Shown here piece after piece: positions 48,296-57,018 of a stretch of 64,000 nucleotides of DNA. Positions within the stretch are counted from its first letter, which is position 1, and the number at the start of each line of letters is the position of its first letter. Origin of the DNA: Canibacter oris (GTDB lineage: Bacteria; Actinomycetota; Actinomycetes; Actinomycetales; Microbacteriaceae); NCBI RefSeq assembly GCF_014197205.1, contig NZ_JACIFD010000007.1, positions 47,290-111,289 on the forward strand. The letters are read 5' to 3'. Both the position numbers and the translations under genes were made by a program. The notes beneath the pieces were generated by a model. The model worked only from the letters and a program-made list of their open reading frames with translations. It did not search any database and was not told the DNA's origin.

Positions 48296-49978
48296 TTACA
48301 GCTCCACCACAATCGGCACAATCATCGCACGCCGACGCAGCTTAGTGCCGACCCAACGACCAATGGTGCGGCGGACAATCTGCTGCAGCGCGTGCTGATC
48401 TCGTTCTCCCTCCAGCAGCGCACTTTGCAACGCCGCTGCAATTTTTGGTTTCACCGCGTCAAACACGTGATCGTCTTCAGCAACACCGCGGGCATGAATT
48501 TCCGGGCCGTTAATAATGCGTCCGGTGTCTTTAGCGTAAACCGTAATCACCGAGATAAAGCCCTCGCGCCCCAGCACCAACCGTTCACGCAAGTCATCGT
48601 CGGTGATTTTCCCTACGCTTGCGCCGTCTACGTAAAGTGACTCGACCTCGTACTGGCCCACAATCTCGGCAACGCCATCAGCCAAATCAACCACAGTACC
48701 GTTTTCGCAGATCAGAGTGCGTTCTGGATCTACCCCTGTCTCAATTGCCAAAGCAGCATTAGCCGCTAAATGACGATATTCTCCGTGGATCGGCATCACG
48801 TTCTTCGGCCGCACAATGTTGTAGCAGTACAGCAGCTCCCCTGCTGCCGCGTGTCCCGACACGTGCACCCGCGCATTACCCTTGTGTACAACCTTGCAGC
48901 CCAGTCGCATAAGCGCATCGATGACCCGGAAAACCGCGTTCTCGTTACCCGGAATCAAACTAGACGCGAGAATCACTGTGTCATCCGCGCCGAGCTCCAC
49001 TTGATGGCTGCGCTTGGCCATCCGGCTAAGCACAGCCATCGGCTCACCCTGTGAACCGGTTGACATGTAGACAAGATACTCGTCTGGCACTTGTTCAGCC
49101 TCTTTCTGGCTAATCAAGATCCCCTCAGGAACGTCCAGATACCCAAGTTCCGCCGCAATCTTCATGTTGCGTAGCATTGACCGTCCCAGTAACACAACCT
49201 GGCGTCCGTTATGGGCGGCGGCTTCCAAAACCTGCTGCACGCGGTGCACATGGCTGGAGAAGCTAGCCACAATTACTTTGCCTTTAGTGGCCGCTATAAC
49301 ACTCTCCAAAACCGGGCCAATCTCTTTTTCCAGCGGAGTGAAACCCGGCACATCCGCGTTGGTGCTGTCGGTCATGAACAAATCAACACCGGCTTCCCCA
49401 AGGCGCGCAAAAGCTCGCAAATCAGTTATTCGACCATCAAGCGGCAGTTGATCCATCTTGAAATCACCGGTTGCTAAAACCGTTCCGGCAACAGTCTTAA
49501 TAGCCACCGCCAAGGCATCGGGAATGGAGTGGTTAACGGCAACAAACTCAAGTTCAAACTCCCCCACCTGCGCGGTTTCACCCTCGGCATAAACATGCAA
49601 CTGCGGGGTAATGCGGTGCTCTTTACACTTCGCCGCCACCAACGCCAGCGTCAGCTGCGAGCCATACAATGGAATATCTTCGCGGCGCTTGAGTAGATAA
49701 GGCACACCGCCGATATGATCCTCGTGCCCATGGGTCAACACCAACCCAATAATGTCATCAAGTCGTTCGTCAAGCAGGGTCATATCAGGCAAAATCAAAT
49801 CAACACCCGGCTGCTCAACCTCCGGAAACAGCACACCGCAGTCCACAACCAACAATTTGCCGTTGAGTTCGTAAACCGTCATGTTACGCCCCACTTCGCC
49901 GAGGCCACCTAGAGGATAAACCCGCAGCGTGTCAGGGTTGAGTGCTGGCGGTAGGGTGCGGGCTGAAGTCAAAACCAC
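48296..49978 (-). CDS. rnj: ribonuclease J
   Basis: 560-residue metallo-beta-lactamase/beta-CASP nuclease for mRNA decay and rRNA processing. PLGGLGEVGRNMTVYE and metal-binding LTHGHEDHIGGVPYL, then FMTDSTNADVPG, IVASFSSHVHRVQ and HVSGHAAAGE. The start is GTG 49978 or TTG 49972; GGAG overlaps the former and is 5 bases from the latter. The upstream 244 bases hold no gene, only a TAATAT -10-like element and a GCTGC/GCAGC repeat. Confidence 0.94.
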   Translation of the reverse strand: MVLTSARTLPPALNPDTLRVYPLGGLGEVGRNMTVYELNGKLLVVDCGVLFPEVEQPGVDLILPDMTLLDERLDDIIGLVLTHGHEDHIGGVPYLLKRREDIPLYGSQLTLALVAAKCKEHRITPQLHVYAEGETAQVGEFELEFVAVNHSIPDALAVAIKTVAGTVLATGDFKMDQLPLDGRITDLRAFARLGEAGVDLFMTDSTNADVPGFTPLEKEIGPVLESVIAATKGKVIVASFSSHVHRVQQVLEAAAHNGRQVVLLGRSMLRNMKIAAELGYLDVPEGILISQKEAEQVPDEYLVYMSTGSQGEPMAVLSRMAKRSHQVELGADDTVILASSLIPGNENAVFRVIDALMRLGCKVVHKGNARVHVSGHAAAGELLYCYNIVRPKNVMPIHGEYRHLAANAALAIETGVDPERTLICENGTVVDLADGVAEIVGQYEVESLYVDGASVGKITDDDLRERLVLGREGFISVITVYAKDTGRIINGPEIHARGVAEDDHVFDAVKPKIAAALQSALLEGERDQHALQQIVRRTIGRWVGTKLRRRAMIVPIVVEL

Positions 49979-50222
49979 TCCAATCTATATTAAAAACTCG
50001 CTGCGGCGCAGCGTCTTCCCGCGCCGCAATAATAAACTCGCGCTAGCTCACTACTTTTCTACGCTAACAGCAGCCTGCGACGTAACGGTTAAACCATTTT
50101 GAATCTAATTCTACCGCTTCAAGCTGGTGATTAAATGTTTTTAGTGATGAAACCCTGCGAGTGCGGTGATACTCCCAGCACTACCTGCGATTTGCATCGC
50201 AAGCAGTGAGTTGCACCGCATC

Positions 50223-50873
50223 TCATTTGCCCTGCCGCGGTTGCCACACCGTGAATTTGTATTCTGGCCCTGTCTCACGCACACAGTCCGCGCTCGCTGC
50301 CACCAGTTGCCACCTGGCTGGGTCAAGCTCAGGAGCAAAAGTGTCAGCATCAGAAACCGTCAGCTTCAGTTGCGTCACCACTGCGACCGCAGCATCAGCC
50401 AGCGCCGCACGGTAGAGCTGTCCACCGCCTATTACCCACGCGGCAGAAGCAGCAGCTGCAAAACTAAACGCCTGCGGCAAATCAGCGGCAAGCACCGCGC
50501 CACGATAATTAGCGGTGGTTTCTGGGCATCCCGTCGGGCCACCGCGCAGCTGCGCTGCGGTTGCGGTGACCACAATGTTATGACGTCCAGGCAAGGGGCG
50601 AAAAGCCTTCGGCAGCGACTCCCAGGTGCGACGCCCCATAATCACTGCGGCTCCGGCAGTCACTTTTTTAAACCACTGCAAATCTGCCGGGAGGTGCCAC
50701 GGCATGGTGCCATCGCGGCCAATAGCACCACCGCCTGGCAACGTATCCCACCCTGTTGTTTCCCCGCTCGCCTGCGCCCAAATTACACCATAAGCTGGTG
50801 CTGCCGACTGGGATGCAGCCGCCACTAAGGCAGACGCCTTCGCGGCAAGCTGATCCACCTCGCAAGCGCGCAT
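50223..50873 (-). CDS. folA: dihydrofolate reductase with N-terminal extension and loop insertion
   Basis: Reduces dihydrofolate produced by ThyA. The fold begins at [10 protein letters not shown] (about residue 28) and continues [31 protein letters not shown] and [12 protein letters not shown]. Compared with typical DHFR there are about 27 extra N-terminal residues and about 12 extra residues ([12 protein letters not shown]) between WAQASG and IGRDG, next to the active-site loop. ATG 50873 is 1 base after the thyA stop. Confidence 0.9.
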   Translation of the reverse strand: MRACEVDQLAAKASALVAAASQSAAPAYGVIWAQASGETTGWDTLPGGGAIGRDGTMPWHLPADLQWFKKVTAGAAVIMGRRTWESLPKAFRPLPGRHNIVVTATAAQLRGGPTGCPETTANYRGAVLAADLPQAFSFAAAASAAWVIGGGQLYRAALADAAVAVVTQLKLTVSDADTFAPELDPARWQLVAASADCVRETGPEYKFTVWQPRQGK

Positions 50874-50874
50874 A

Positions 50875-51681
50875 TTACACCGCCACCGGCGCCTTGATTC
50901 CGGGATGATGCTGGTACCCGATCAGCTCAAAGTCTTCGTATTCGTAATCGAAAATCGAGTCGCGTGGCTGTAACCGCAGTTGCGGGTATGCAAATGGCTC
51001 CCGCGCCAACTGAGTTTTGACCTGCTCAACATGATTATCGTAGATGTGGCAGTCTCCGCCTGTCCACACAAACTCTCCTGGCTGTAATCCCGCTTGCTGT
51101 GCCAACATTAAGGTTAAAAGTGCGTAGCTGGCGATGTTAAAGGGGACACCGAGGAACATGTCTGCTGAACGTTGATACAGCTGACATGACAGCTTGCCGT
51201 CGGAGACATAGAACTGGAAGAAGGCGTGGCAGGGTGCGAGTGCCATGTCAGGCAACGCCGCGACATTCCAGGCAGACACAATGTGGCGGCGACTGTCAGG
51301 ATCGTTGCGCAGATTCTTTACTAGCTCACTAATTTGATCAATTGTGGATCCGTCAGGCGTCGGCCAGTTACGCCACTGCACCCCGTAAACCGGTCCTAAA
51401 TCACCGTTGACATCTGCCCACTCATCCCAAATCGTGACGCCATTATCAGTGAGAAACTTAGTGTTGCTCTCGCCGCGCAGGAACCACAACAGCTCAATCG
51501 CCACCGACTTAAAATGCACCCGCTTAGTGGTAATCAACGGGAAAAATTCCGCTAAATCGAAACGAAGTTGGCGTCCAAAAACACTCCTGGTGCCGGTACC
51601 AGTGCGGTCGCCTTTTGGAGTGCCGTTTTCTAGCACGTCACGCAGTAAGTCTTCGTATGGGGTTGGGATACTCGCCGTCAT
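50875..51681 (-). CDS. thyA: thymidylate synthase
   Basis: Classical folate-dependent dUMP methylase, 268 residues: [20 protein letters not shown], catalytic cysteine in [31 protein letters not shown] and [20 protein letters not shown] 51681 ([13 protein letters not shown]) has GGAGCAGGA upstream. A strong hairpin starts 22 bases before the ATG, so the promoter lies within or before the hairpin. Confidence 0.96.
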   Translation of the reverse strand: MTASIPTPYEDLLRDVLENGTPKGDRTGTGTRSVFGRQLRFDLAEFFPLITTKRVHFKSVAIELLWFLRGESNTKFLTDNGVTIWDEWADVNGDLGPVYGVQWRNWPTPDGSTIDQISELVKNLRNDPDSRRHIVSAWNVAALPDMALAPCHAFFQFYVSDGKLSCQLYQRSADMFLGVPFNIASYALLTLMLAQQAGLQPGEFVWTGGDCHIYDNHVEQVKTQLAREPFAYPQLRLQPRDSIFDYEYEDFELIGYQHHPGIKAPVAV

Positions 51682-51702
51682 TCCTGCTCCAATAGATTTA
51701 GA

Positions 51703-51740
51703 AAATGAGCTACCCCGAAAATTGTAGGGGTAGCTCATTT
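51703..51740 (-). terminator. strong hairpin between amino-acid permease and thyA
   Basis: 14-bp perfect stem AAATGAGCTACCCC / GGGGTAGCTCATTT with a 10-nt loop, followed on the minus strand by TTTTCT. It terminates the permease. Since thyA begins only 22 bases further on, the hairpin may also sit in the thyA leader if a promoter near TAGAAT (about 51753-51758) is used. Confidence 0.8.
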
Positions 51741-51769
51741 CATTGCTGATAAATATTCTACGCTAAATC

Positions 51770-53332
51770 TTAGCCCTCGAACACTGTTACAGTCTGAGTG
51801 TCGTCCCCCTTGCGCAGTGTTTCACCGCGGAAGAACGCCGGGTTGATGCGGCTGTAAACAATCATCGCAACAACACCAATAAGCATCACGGTCATGCCTA
51901 GAATGAACACCAGACCCACGCCGCCAATCTCACTGCCCGAGCCGAAGCTTGGGTCGAAGGAGTCAAACATGGTTTGGAAGAACACCACGAGCAACACTAC
52001 GCCGCCAAGACCCGGCAAGATAACCTTGCTGAAGGCTGCTCCAGCACCCTGTTTGAAAGCGGTTGTACGGAAGTACCAGGCACTAGATAGCGCAGTAATC
52101 CCGTAGTAGAAGCACACCATGATACCCAGTGAGGTGATGGTGTCCCACAGCACATCTTCGCTGATGAAGCGCATCACAGCATAGAACACGCTCGCCACGA
52201 TTGAGCTCGCCAGTAGCGCCACGTGAGGAGATTTGAAACGTGGGTGAATCGCTTTCAGGCCGGCTGGCACGGCACCGTAGTGCGCCATCGCCAAGAGGGT
52301 CCGGGCTGGCGAAATCGCGGTTGAGTTGATGGATGCCATCGCGCTTACCAAGATAGCAATGAACAGCACGATTGCGAATGGCCCCATTACCGGGTGCGCC
52401 AACGCCGCAAATACGTTTTCTTGAATGTCAGGATTTGACAGACCGGTAGGACCGTCACCCAGACCAGCGAAAGCTACGGTTGCGGTTGCGGTTGCAACGT
52501 AAAGCATCACAATGATGACCACAAGAATCAGAGAAGCCTTTGATGCAGTTGACATCCGCCCCTTTGATTCTTTGGTCTCCTCACCCATGGTGAGCACGGT
52601 GTCCCAGCCCCAATAAACGAAGATGGTAACCGCGATACCCGCCGCGAAAGCGCTGAAGCTGTCAATCTCAAGCGGATTAAACCAGCTGAGCTCTGGGCGC
52701 AGCGCTTCAGTATTGGCAGGATTAGCAGCGCCCACAAACATCGCGATAATGAACCACACGAGAGCCGCAAACTGGAAGATTACGGTGGCGTACTGGAAAA
52801 TTTTGGTTGAAGTCATACCGCGGTAAGAAATCACGGTTGCCACAAACATGAATCCGAGACACACCGCAATGTTGATCCACACATTCTCAGCCAGCGCAGC
52901 GTGCTCTGGGTTACCTGTGACCTCAGCAATTACCTGGAAGAGGAACTCCACTGCGATACCCGCGAGGTTTGAGAGCACCAGCACGGTTGCAGCGATCAAG
53001 CCCCAGCCCGCCATCCAGCCAACCCACGGCCCGAAAGCCCGAGTGCCCCAGGTAAAGCTGGTGCCAGAATCAGGCATTGCGTCGTTCAGGGCGCGGTAGC
53101 CGAGGGCAACCAGTAGCATCGGGATGAAACCGATAAGGAAGATTGCCGGGGTCTGGTGCCCGACCTCGCTAGCTGCCGGACCAACCGCTGCAGTCAGGGT
53201 GTAAGCCGGGGCGCACACCGAAAAACCAACAACAATCGCACCAAAAATACCGATTGTGCCTTGACCGAGCCCTTTGCGGCTCATCCCTGTAACAGAATCC
53301 AACATGCGTGTTGGTGGGTTGCTCTGTGACAT
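51770..53332 (-). CDS. APC-superfamily amino-acid permease
   Basis: 520-residue transporter with about 12 membrane spans. The first span region GIFGAIVVGFSVCAPAYTLT and later MPDSGTSFTWGTRAFGPWVG are typical of APC amino-acid/polyamine carriers. Substrate not predictable. GGAGTG precedes the ATG. Its leader can fold into a three-way junction (53364-53420). It ends at a strong terminator and borders the integrated element. Confidence 0.88.
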   Translation of the reverse strand: MSQSNPPTRMLDSVTGMSRKGLGQGTIGIFGAIVVGFSVCAPAYTLTAAVGPAASEVGHQTPAIFLIGFIPMLLVALGYRALNDAMPDSGTSFTWGTRAFGPWVGWMAGWGLIAATVLVLSNLAGIAVEFLFQVIAEVTGNPEHAALAENVWINIAVCLGFMFVATVISYRGMTSTKIFQYATVIFQFAALVWFIIAMFVGAANPANTEALRPELSWFNPLEIDSFSAFAAGIAVTIFVYWGWDTVLTMGEETKESKGRMSTASKASLILVVIIVMLYVATATATVAFAGLGDGPTGLSNPDIQENVFAALAHPVMGPFAIVLFIAILVSAMASINSTAISPARTLLAMAHYGAVPAGLKAIHPRFKSPHVALLASSIVASVFYAVMRFISEDVLWDTITSLGIMVCFYYGITALSSAWYFRTTAFKQGAGAAFSKVILPGLGGVVLLVVFFQTMFDSFDPSFGSGSEIGGVGLVFILGMTVMLIGVVAMIVYSRINPAFFRGETLRKGDDTQTVTVFEG

Positions 53333-53349
53333 TTCACTCCGTATCTAGA

Positions 53350-53420
53350 ACAGCGTTATTGCTGCAGATTGCATCGCTTCAGCGACATTACCTAAGGCTG
53401 CCTTTTGCAGCCACATCTGC
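53350..53420 (-). promoter_or_regulatory. foldable leader of the permease, possible riboswitch
   Basis: On the minus strand an outer stem GCAGAT / ATCTGC (53415-53420 with 53364-53369) encloses two hairpins, GGCTGC-AAAAG-GCAGCC (53396-53412) and TCGC-TGAA-GCGA (53374-53385), forming a three-way junction; a third hairpin CAGC/GCTG (53350-53363) follows before the ribosome site. I do not recognise a known riboswitch consensus. Confidence 0.45.
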
Positions 53421-53653
53421 CCATTCTACGCTACTTCTAGGTGTTCAGGACCGCTACGACACAAATATTTAGCGGCGGCTATAACCAGATAGACATTATA
53501 TATCCTATACATGCTGAGCAAATAAAATTTTTATTCCTTATAAACGGCGGAAACCCGCGTAAATCCAATGATACTACCTGTTTCTAAATCGCTGAGCGGA
53601 GTGCGCCAGTAAACATTTAGTAAACATTGCCACGCTGATAGGTGTCTCGCCAC
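53421..53653. other. AT-rich junction region, probable left end of the integrated element
   Basis: No gene, tRNA or tmRNA is visible. The sequence is AT-rich (for example around 53505-53545) and lies between a chromosomal permease promoter and the integrase stop, where an attachment site is expected. The att core cannot be defined because the right end is outside the window. Confidence 0.4.
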
Positions 53654-54940
53654 TCATTTATTTGTATCACTATTTTCTGCACGGAGCGTTTCTACCCGAT
53701 CCATCACTTCGTCTAGCTTGTCAGGAAATAAATGGCTGTAAGTGTTTAATGTCTGCGAAGCGTTTGCATGTCCGAGCATCCGCTGTACGATAAGCACGTC
53801 TGCACCGGCCTTAATCGCTAGCGAAGCTGCAGTGTGTCTTAAATCATGAACCGTTATATGGTCAAGGCCTAAAGGTTTTCTTGCAGCTCGCCAAATTTGA
53901 AGCGAAAAAGATTGACCGTCTATTGCTTCACCGTGTCGATTTTGAAACACAAAATCTGTCAACGCCTTACCTGCTGTCAACGCTTCTAGCTCTGCTGTCA
54001 GAAAGCCCGGCACCGGTATCTCGCGTGCTCGCCCCGTTTTCGGAGTGCCTAGCCGTTTCTGCCCGTCTTTGTCTAAGGTCCAAGTTCGCCGCACCGTGGC
54101 CCGCCGCGCAGACAGGTCTAAATCTCGCACCTGCAACGCCGTCGCTTCACCAATTCGCAATCCACAATAACCTAAGAACTGAACTAGCACTCGATACTGT
54201 GGAGCTTCTGCTCGCTCTGCGCAAAACCCTGCAACCTGCTCTAATTGTTCAACAGTCAGCACAGGCAGCTCCGCAATCTCACTCTTCTGCTCCCGCGGCA
54301 GTCTCACCCCCGCCAAAGGCGAGACCTGTAAATACTTATGCGAAACCGCATAATTCACCACTCCCGCAAATACTACCGAAACCAGATAATGCACAGTCCT
54401 TACGCTTAACGGCCGCGATGCTCGCCGCACCGTAAACACATGCGGAGCCCGCCCCTCGGACAGCTCCTGCACCCACTCCTCGACCTGCGCTCGCGTAATC
54501 GACCCAATCGGCCGCTGCCCCCACTTCGGCAAAACATACCGCTCAAGCTCCGTCCTGTACGAAAACAAAGACGATTCTTTAACATCAGTCTTAGTCCGCA
54601 ACCACGCCGCCGCGACCTCACCAAACAATGTTTGCGCTCGCTGCGGATCCACGTAACGGCTTGAACGAATATCATCTTCAAGCTCAGCGGCAAACTCTTC
54701 CGCCGCCGCCTTAGTGTCAAACGCTTTTGTCCGCTGCCGTACCTCCCCCGCAGTATCGGGTGCGTACCAGCCTACCCGCCACCGCTTACCTTTACCAAAG
54801 CGGCTTGTCCTAAAATGCTCCGGCAACTTGTTAATATGTCTAAGCTGCGCCGCTGTCGGCTGCAACCGCGTACTAGTACCGTCCGGCAACGTCGCCACCG
54901 CGTCTTTAACCCACAAATCGTCCACCCAGGCCTTAGCCAT
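53654..54940 (-). CDS. int: tyrosine recombinase (integrase)
   Basis: 428-residue site-specific recombinase. N-terminal arm-binding region (GKGKRWRVGWYAPDT), core-binding domain about 103-205 and catalytic domain with Arg262 (LGYCGLRIGEA), His365 and Arg368 (VHDLRHTAAS), His391 (MLGHANAS) and nucleophile Tyr401 (TLNTYSHL). All catalytic residues are present, so it is probably active. It is 3 bases downstream of the immA stop and points toward the chromosome junction. Confidence 0.93.
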   Translation of the reverse strand: MAKAWVDDLWVKDAVATLPDGTSTRLQPTAAQLRHINKLPEHFRTSRFGKGKRWRVGWYAPDTAGEVRQRTKAFDTKAAAEEFAAELEDDIRSSRYVDPQRAQTLFGEVAAAWLRTKTDVKESSLFSYRTELERYVLPKWGQRPIGSITRAQVEEWVQELSEGRAPHVFTVRRASRPLSVRTVHYLVSVVFAGVVNYAVSHKYLQVSPLAGVRLPREQKSEIAELPVLTVEQLEQVAGFCAERAEAPQYRVLVQFLGYCGLRIGEATALQVRDLDLSARRATVRRTWTLDKDGQKRLGTPKTGRAREIPVPGFLTAELEALTAGKALTDFVFQNRHGEAIDGQSFSLQIWRAARKPLGLDHITVHDLRHTAASLAIKAGADVLIVQRMLGHANASQTLNTYSHLFPDKLDEVMDRVETLRAENSDTNK

Positions 54941-54943
54941 GAT

Positions 54944-55357
54944 TCACACACCCCAATCAAAAACAGTGCGGCGCTCGCCGTACGCGCTAGCACCCTCACG
55001 ATGCAGTTTTTCTCGCCACAACTCAACACATCGGACAGTTACATCTAGTTCTTCTGCTATCTGGAACTTGTCGAAGCCTAGCTGTTCTAGCTCAGCGTAT
55101 GCTGCGCCGTCGCCAAACAACAGCGACAGCGCGTGCTGCCACGCGCGGTGCTCGTTTCGGGGGTTGCTGCAGCCGTGTCCATAGCGTGCGTGCCCGAGCT
55201 CGTGTGCCAGAGTTTCCCGCTGCCGCGCTAAATCCATACCGGCAGCGATAACAATCTGCTGCCGTGCAGGCAGGAAACACCCCTGCAGGCCGCCGCCTAG
55301 CTCAGTGAAGGTCACCCGCAGCTCAAGTTCACGAGCTGTCAACAATAGTTTCTGCAT
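54944..55357 (-). CDS. ImmA/IrrE-family metallopeptidase
   Basis: 137-residue zinc protease with the HExxH motif in ETLAHELGHARYGHG and a C-terminal helix-turn-helix-like segment (FDKFQIAEELDVTVRCVELW). In ICEBs1 and many actinophages ImmA cleaves the cognate repressor to induce the element. ATG 55357 has AAAGGGGAAGG upstream. Co-directional with int; its probable target is the repressor at 58429-58890. Confidence 0.87.
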   Translation of the reverse strand: MQKLLLTARELELRVTFTELGGGLQGCFLPARQQIVIAAGMDLARQRETLAHELGHARYGHGCSNPRNEHRAWQHALSLLFGDGAAYAELEQLGFDKFQIAEELDVTVRCVELWREKLHREGASAYGERRTVFDWGV

Positions 55358-55548
55358 ACGCCTTCCCCTTTGACCAGACATAACTACACAAAAATAGAAC
55401 AGATTTACGTAATAACCGATTCTAAACAGAAATGCATTTCAACGCAATCGAATACCTGCCATTGCAATCTTCTACAGTGCCGATTTTGCCCCAACTTCCG
55501 TTTTTCTGACCACAAAAGAGGGCGCAAAACCAGACCAAAACACAAAAA

Positions 55549-55571
55549 TGTAACACTTATTATCTGTTACA
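55549..55571. promoter_or_regulatory. 6-bp inverted repeat centred on the promoter of the DUF488 gene
   Basis: TGTAAC-N11-GTTACA; the spacer contains TATTAT (55558-55563), a good -10 element 17 bases before ATG 55580. A dimeric regulator bound here would cover the -10. It differs from the GTGTNGC dyads of the repressor region, so a separate regulator is likely. Confidence 0.5.
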
Positions 55572-55579
55572 GTTTAGAT

Positions 55580-56185
55580 ATGGTTTATGAACAAACCCCG
55601 ACTGGTGTATTAAAAGAGCGGCGGCTGGCGATTCATAGAGAAATCCGTCACCGCGAAAACCAGATGCATGAATGTCTGCGCTGCGGTGAAGAGTTCAAAG
55701 GCCGCCGGCATGCTCGTTTTTGCAGTTCTCGCTGCCGCACTGCAGCTAGCCGCACACGTCAGAAACACACAATTGCGTCTATCGGATATGAGGGTAAAAC
55801 CCCTACAGAGGTCATTAGTGAGCTGAAACGCCAAAACGTTAATACTCTTATCGACGTGCGCCTGAACGCTTTATCGCGTAAAAAAGGTTTCAGCAAAACG
55901 GCCCTAACCATAGCCTTGCAAGCAGAAGGTATAGAATACCTGCACTTTCGAGCGCTCGGGAATCAAAAAACCAACCGTGCTGGATACGCTGAGCTCAAGA
56001 CCCCGGTGGCGCTTGCTGCTAGAGATAGGTTCCGCCAGTATCTTGATAGTGAGCCTGCGCAGGAGCAGCTGCAAACTTTGCGGGTTTTGCGTGCGGACAA
56101 AACACGCCGCATTGCACTGTTCTGCTTTGAACATGACACTTGCCATTGTCACCGAGAACAGATTATTGAAGCTCTTCTACAGTAG
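55580..56185 (+). CDS. zinc-finger plus DUF488 protein
   Basis: 201 residues. Residues 28-60 form a small zinc-finger-like unit CLRCGEEFKGRRHARFCSSRC (C-x2-C then C-x3-C). The rest is DUF488: IASIGYEGKTPTEVISELKR, LIDVRLNALSRKKGFSK and FCFEHDTCHCHREQIIEALL. DUF488 is biochemically uncharacterised to my knowledge. I place the start at ATG 55580; the open frame extends to 55370 but that part lies upstream of the promoter-like element. It converges with and overlaps the next gene by 9 bases. Likely element cargo. Confidence 0.78.
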   Translation: MVYEQTPTGVLKERRLAIHREIRHRENQMHECLRCGEEFKGRRHARFCSSRCRTAASRTRQKHTIASIGYEGKTPTEVISELKRQNVNTLIDVRLNALSRKKGFSKTALTIALQAEGIEYLHFRALGNQKTNRAGYAELKTPVALAARDRFRQYLDSEPAQEQLQTLRVLRADKTRRIALFCFEHDTCHCHREQIIEALLQ

Positions 56186-57016
56186 TTCGTCAAACAGCCT
56201 GTTCTGGTCTGGAAGATACTGCTGAATGTCTTTCTTTGGAGGATAAAAAACTCCAAGCACGCAGAAACTTCTTCTCATCGCAGGGTTATGGATGTTTCCC
56301 ACAAATAAGCGTGTCTCGCGAGTTGAGTTATGCATTTGATCTAAAAACTTTTCGCGAATATTTTGCTTCAGCTGTTCGTCTGAAAGGTGCTTGCTTCTTC
56401 GTTGAAGTTCGGACAATTCCCAATCTAAAATTTGCATTTTGTGGCCACGGCATTCCTTTTCAACGCATTTAAACGTATAGAAAACTTTAAATCTTGGGGC
56501 TTCTAGAATCCTTGCCATAGTGGGGCGGTCAATTACCATACCTGGCAAGGTGACCCTGTCGGTGTTGAGTTCCATCTTTTTGAGCTCTTTCTGTGTCCAC
56601 CCCTCGTTGACCGCGAAACGCATACCAACCTCGCGAGGTTTAACCCACCCCAAAGATTGCGCATTAGCATCTCGCGTCGCTCCAGCAATCAGCCCACATA
56701 CACTATCCTCTTGCAAATTTTGTAACAGCTGCCACCTTGACTTCCACTTTTTCAGGTGCTCAATCTTTATCATTTTTTGCAAATCAGGGGTTCGCGTCTC
56801 TGGCCTTAAATCATTACTAGGCTCCCCCAGTTCCACCTCTACAATGTCATATTTACTAAATTGTAAAGCTTTAGGTAAATAATTAAAAGGAACAGGGTAT
56901 AAGCGAATCCACTCTGGCGATGCTGTATCCAACCTGACACCTGCAACACAAACAGTATCACCGTAGGAACCACTTGGCTGCGGTGAAGTTTTAACTGTAA
57001 TCAAAATTCTGGCCAT
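56177..57016 (-). CDS. uncharacterised 279-residue protein paired with DUF488
   Basis: Begins MARILITVKTSPQPSGSYGD and contains VRLDTASPEWIRLYPVPFNY and a Cys/His cluster CVEKECRGHKMQILDWEL, which could bind a metal. FVGNIHNPAMRRSFCVLGVF lies near the end. I recall proteins of this pattern beside DUF488 genes but know no function. Its 3' end overlaps the convergent DUF488 gene with no terminator between, and it starts 2 bases after the DUF4041 gene, so those two form an operon. Confidence 0.72.
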   Translation of the reverse strand: MARILITVKTSPQPSGSYGDTVCVAGVRLDTASPEWIRLYPVPFNYLPKALQFSKYDIVEVELGEPSNDLRPETRTPDLQKMIKIEHLKKWKSRWQLLQNLQEDSVCGLIAGATRDANAQSLGWVKPREVGMRFAVNEGWTQKELKKMELNTDRVTLPGMVIDRPTMARILEAPRFKVFYTFKCVEKECRGHKMQILDWELSELQRRSKHLSDEQLKQNIREKFLDQMHNSTRETRLFVGNIHNPAMRRSFCVLGVFYPPKKDIQQYLPDQNRLFDELL

Positions 57017-57018
57017 AA

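Noticed and set aside
50166..50828. 220-residue + strand frame over folA
   Set aside because: Complementary to the conserved DHFR gene, with low-quality amino-acid composition.
53350..53420. Known riboswitch or T-box in the permease leader
   Set aside because: No T-box core, glycine, lysine or SAM consensus could be matched; reported only as an unassigned structure.
55370..55579. N-terminal 70 residues of the long DUF488 frame
   Set aside because: Upstream of the -10 element and inverted repeat, Lys/Asn/Cys-rich without domain signal; ATG 55580 preferred.
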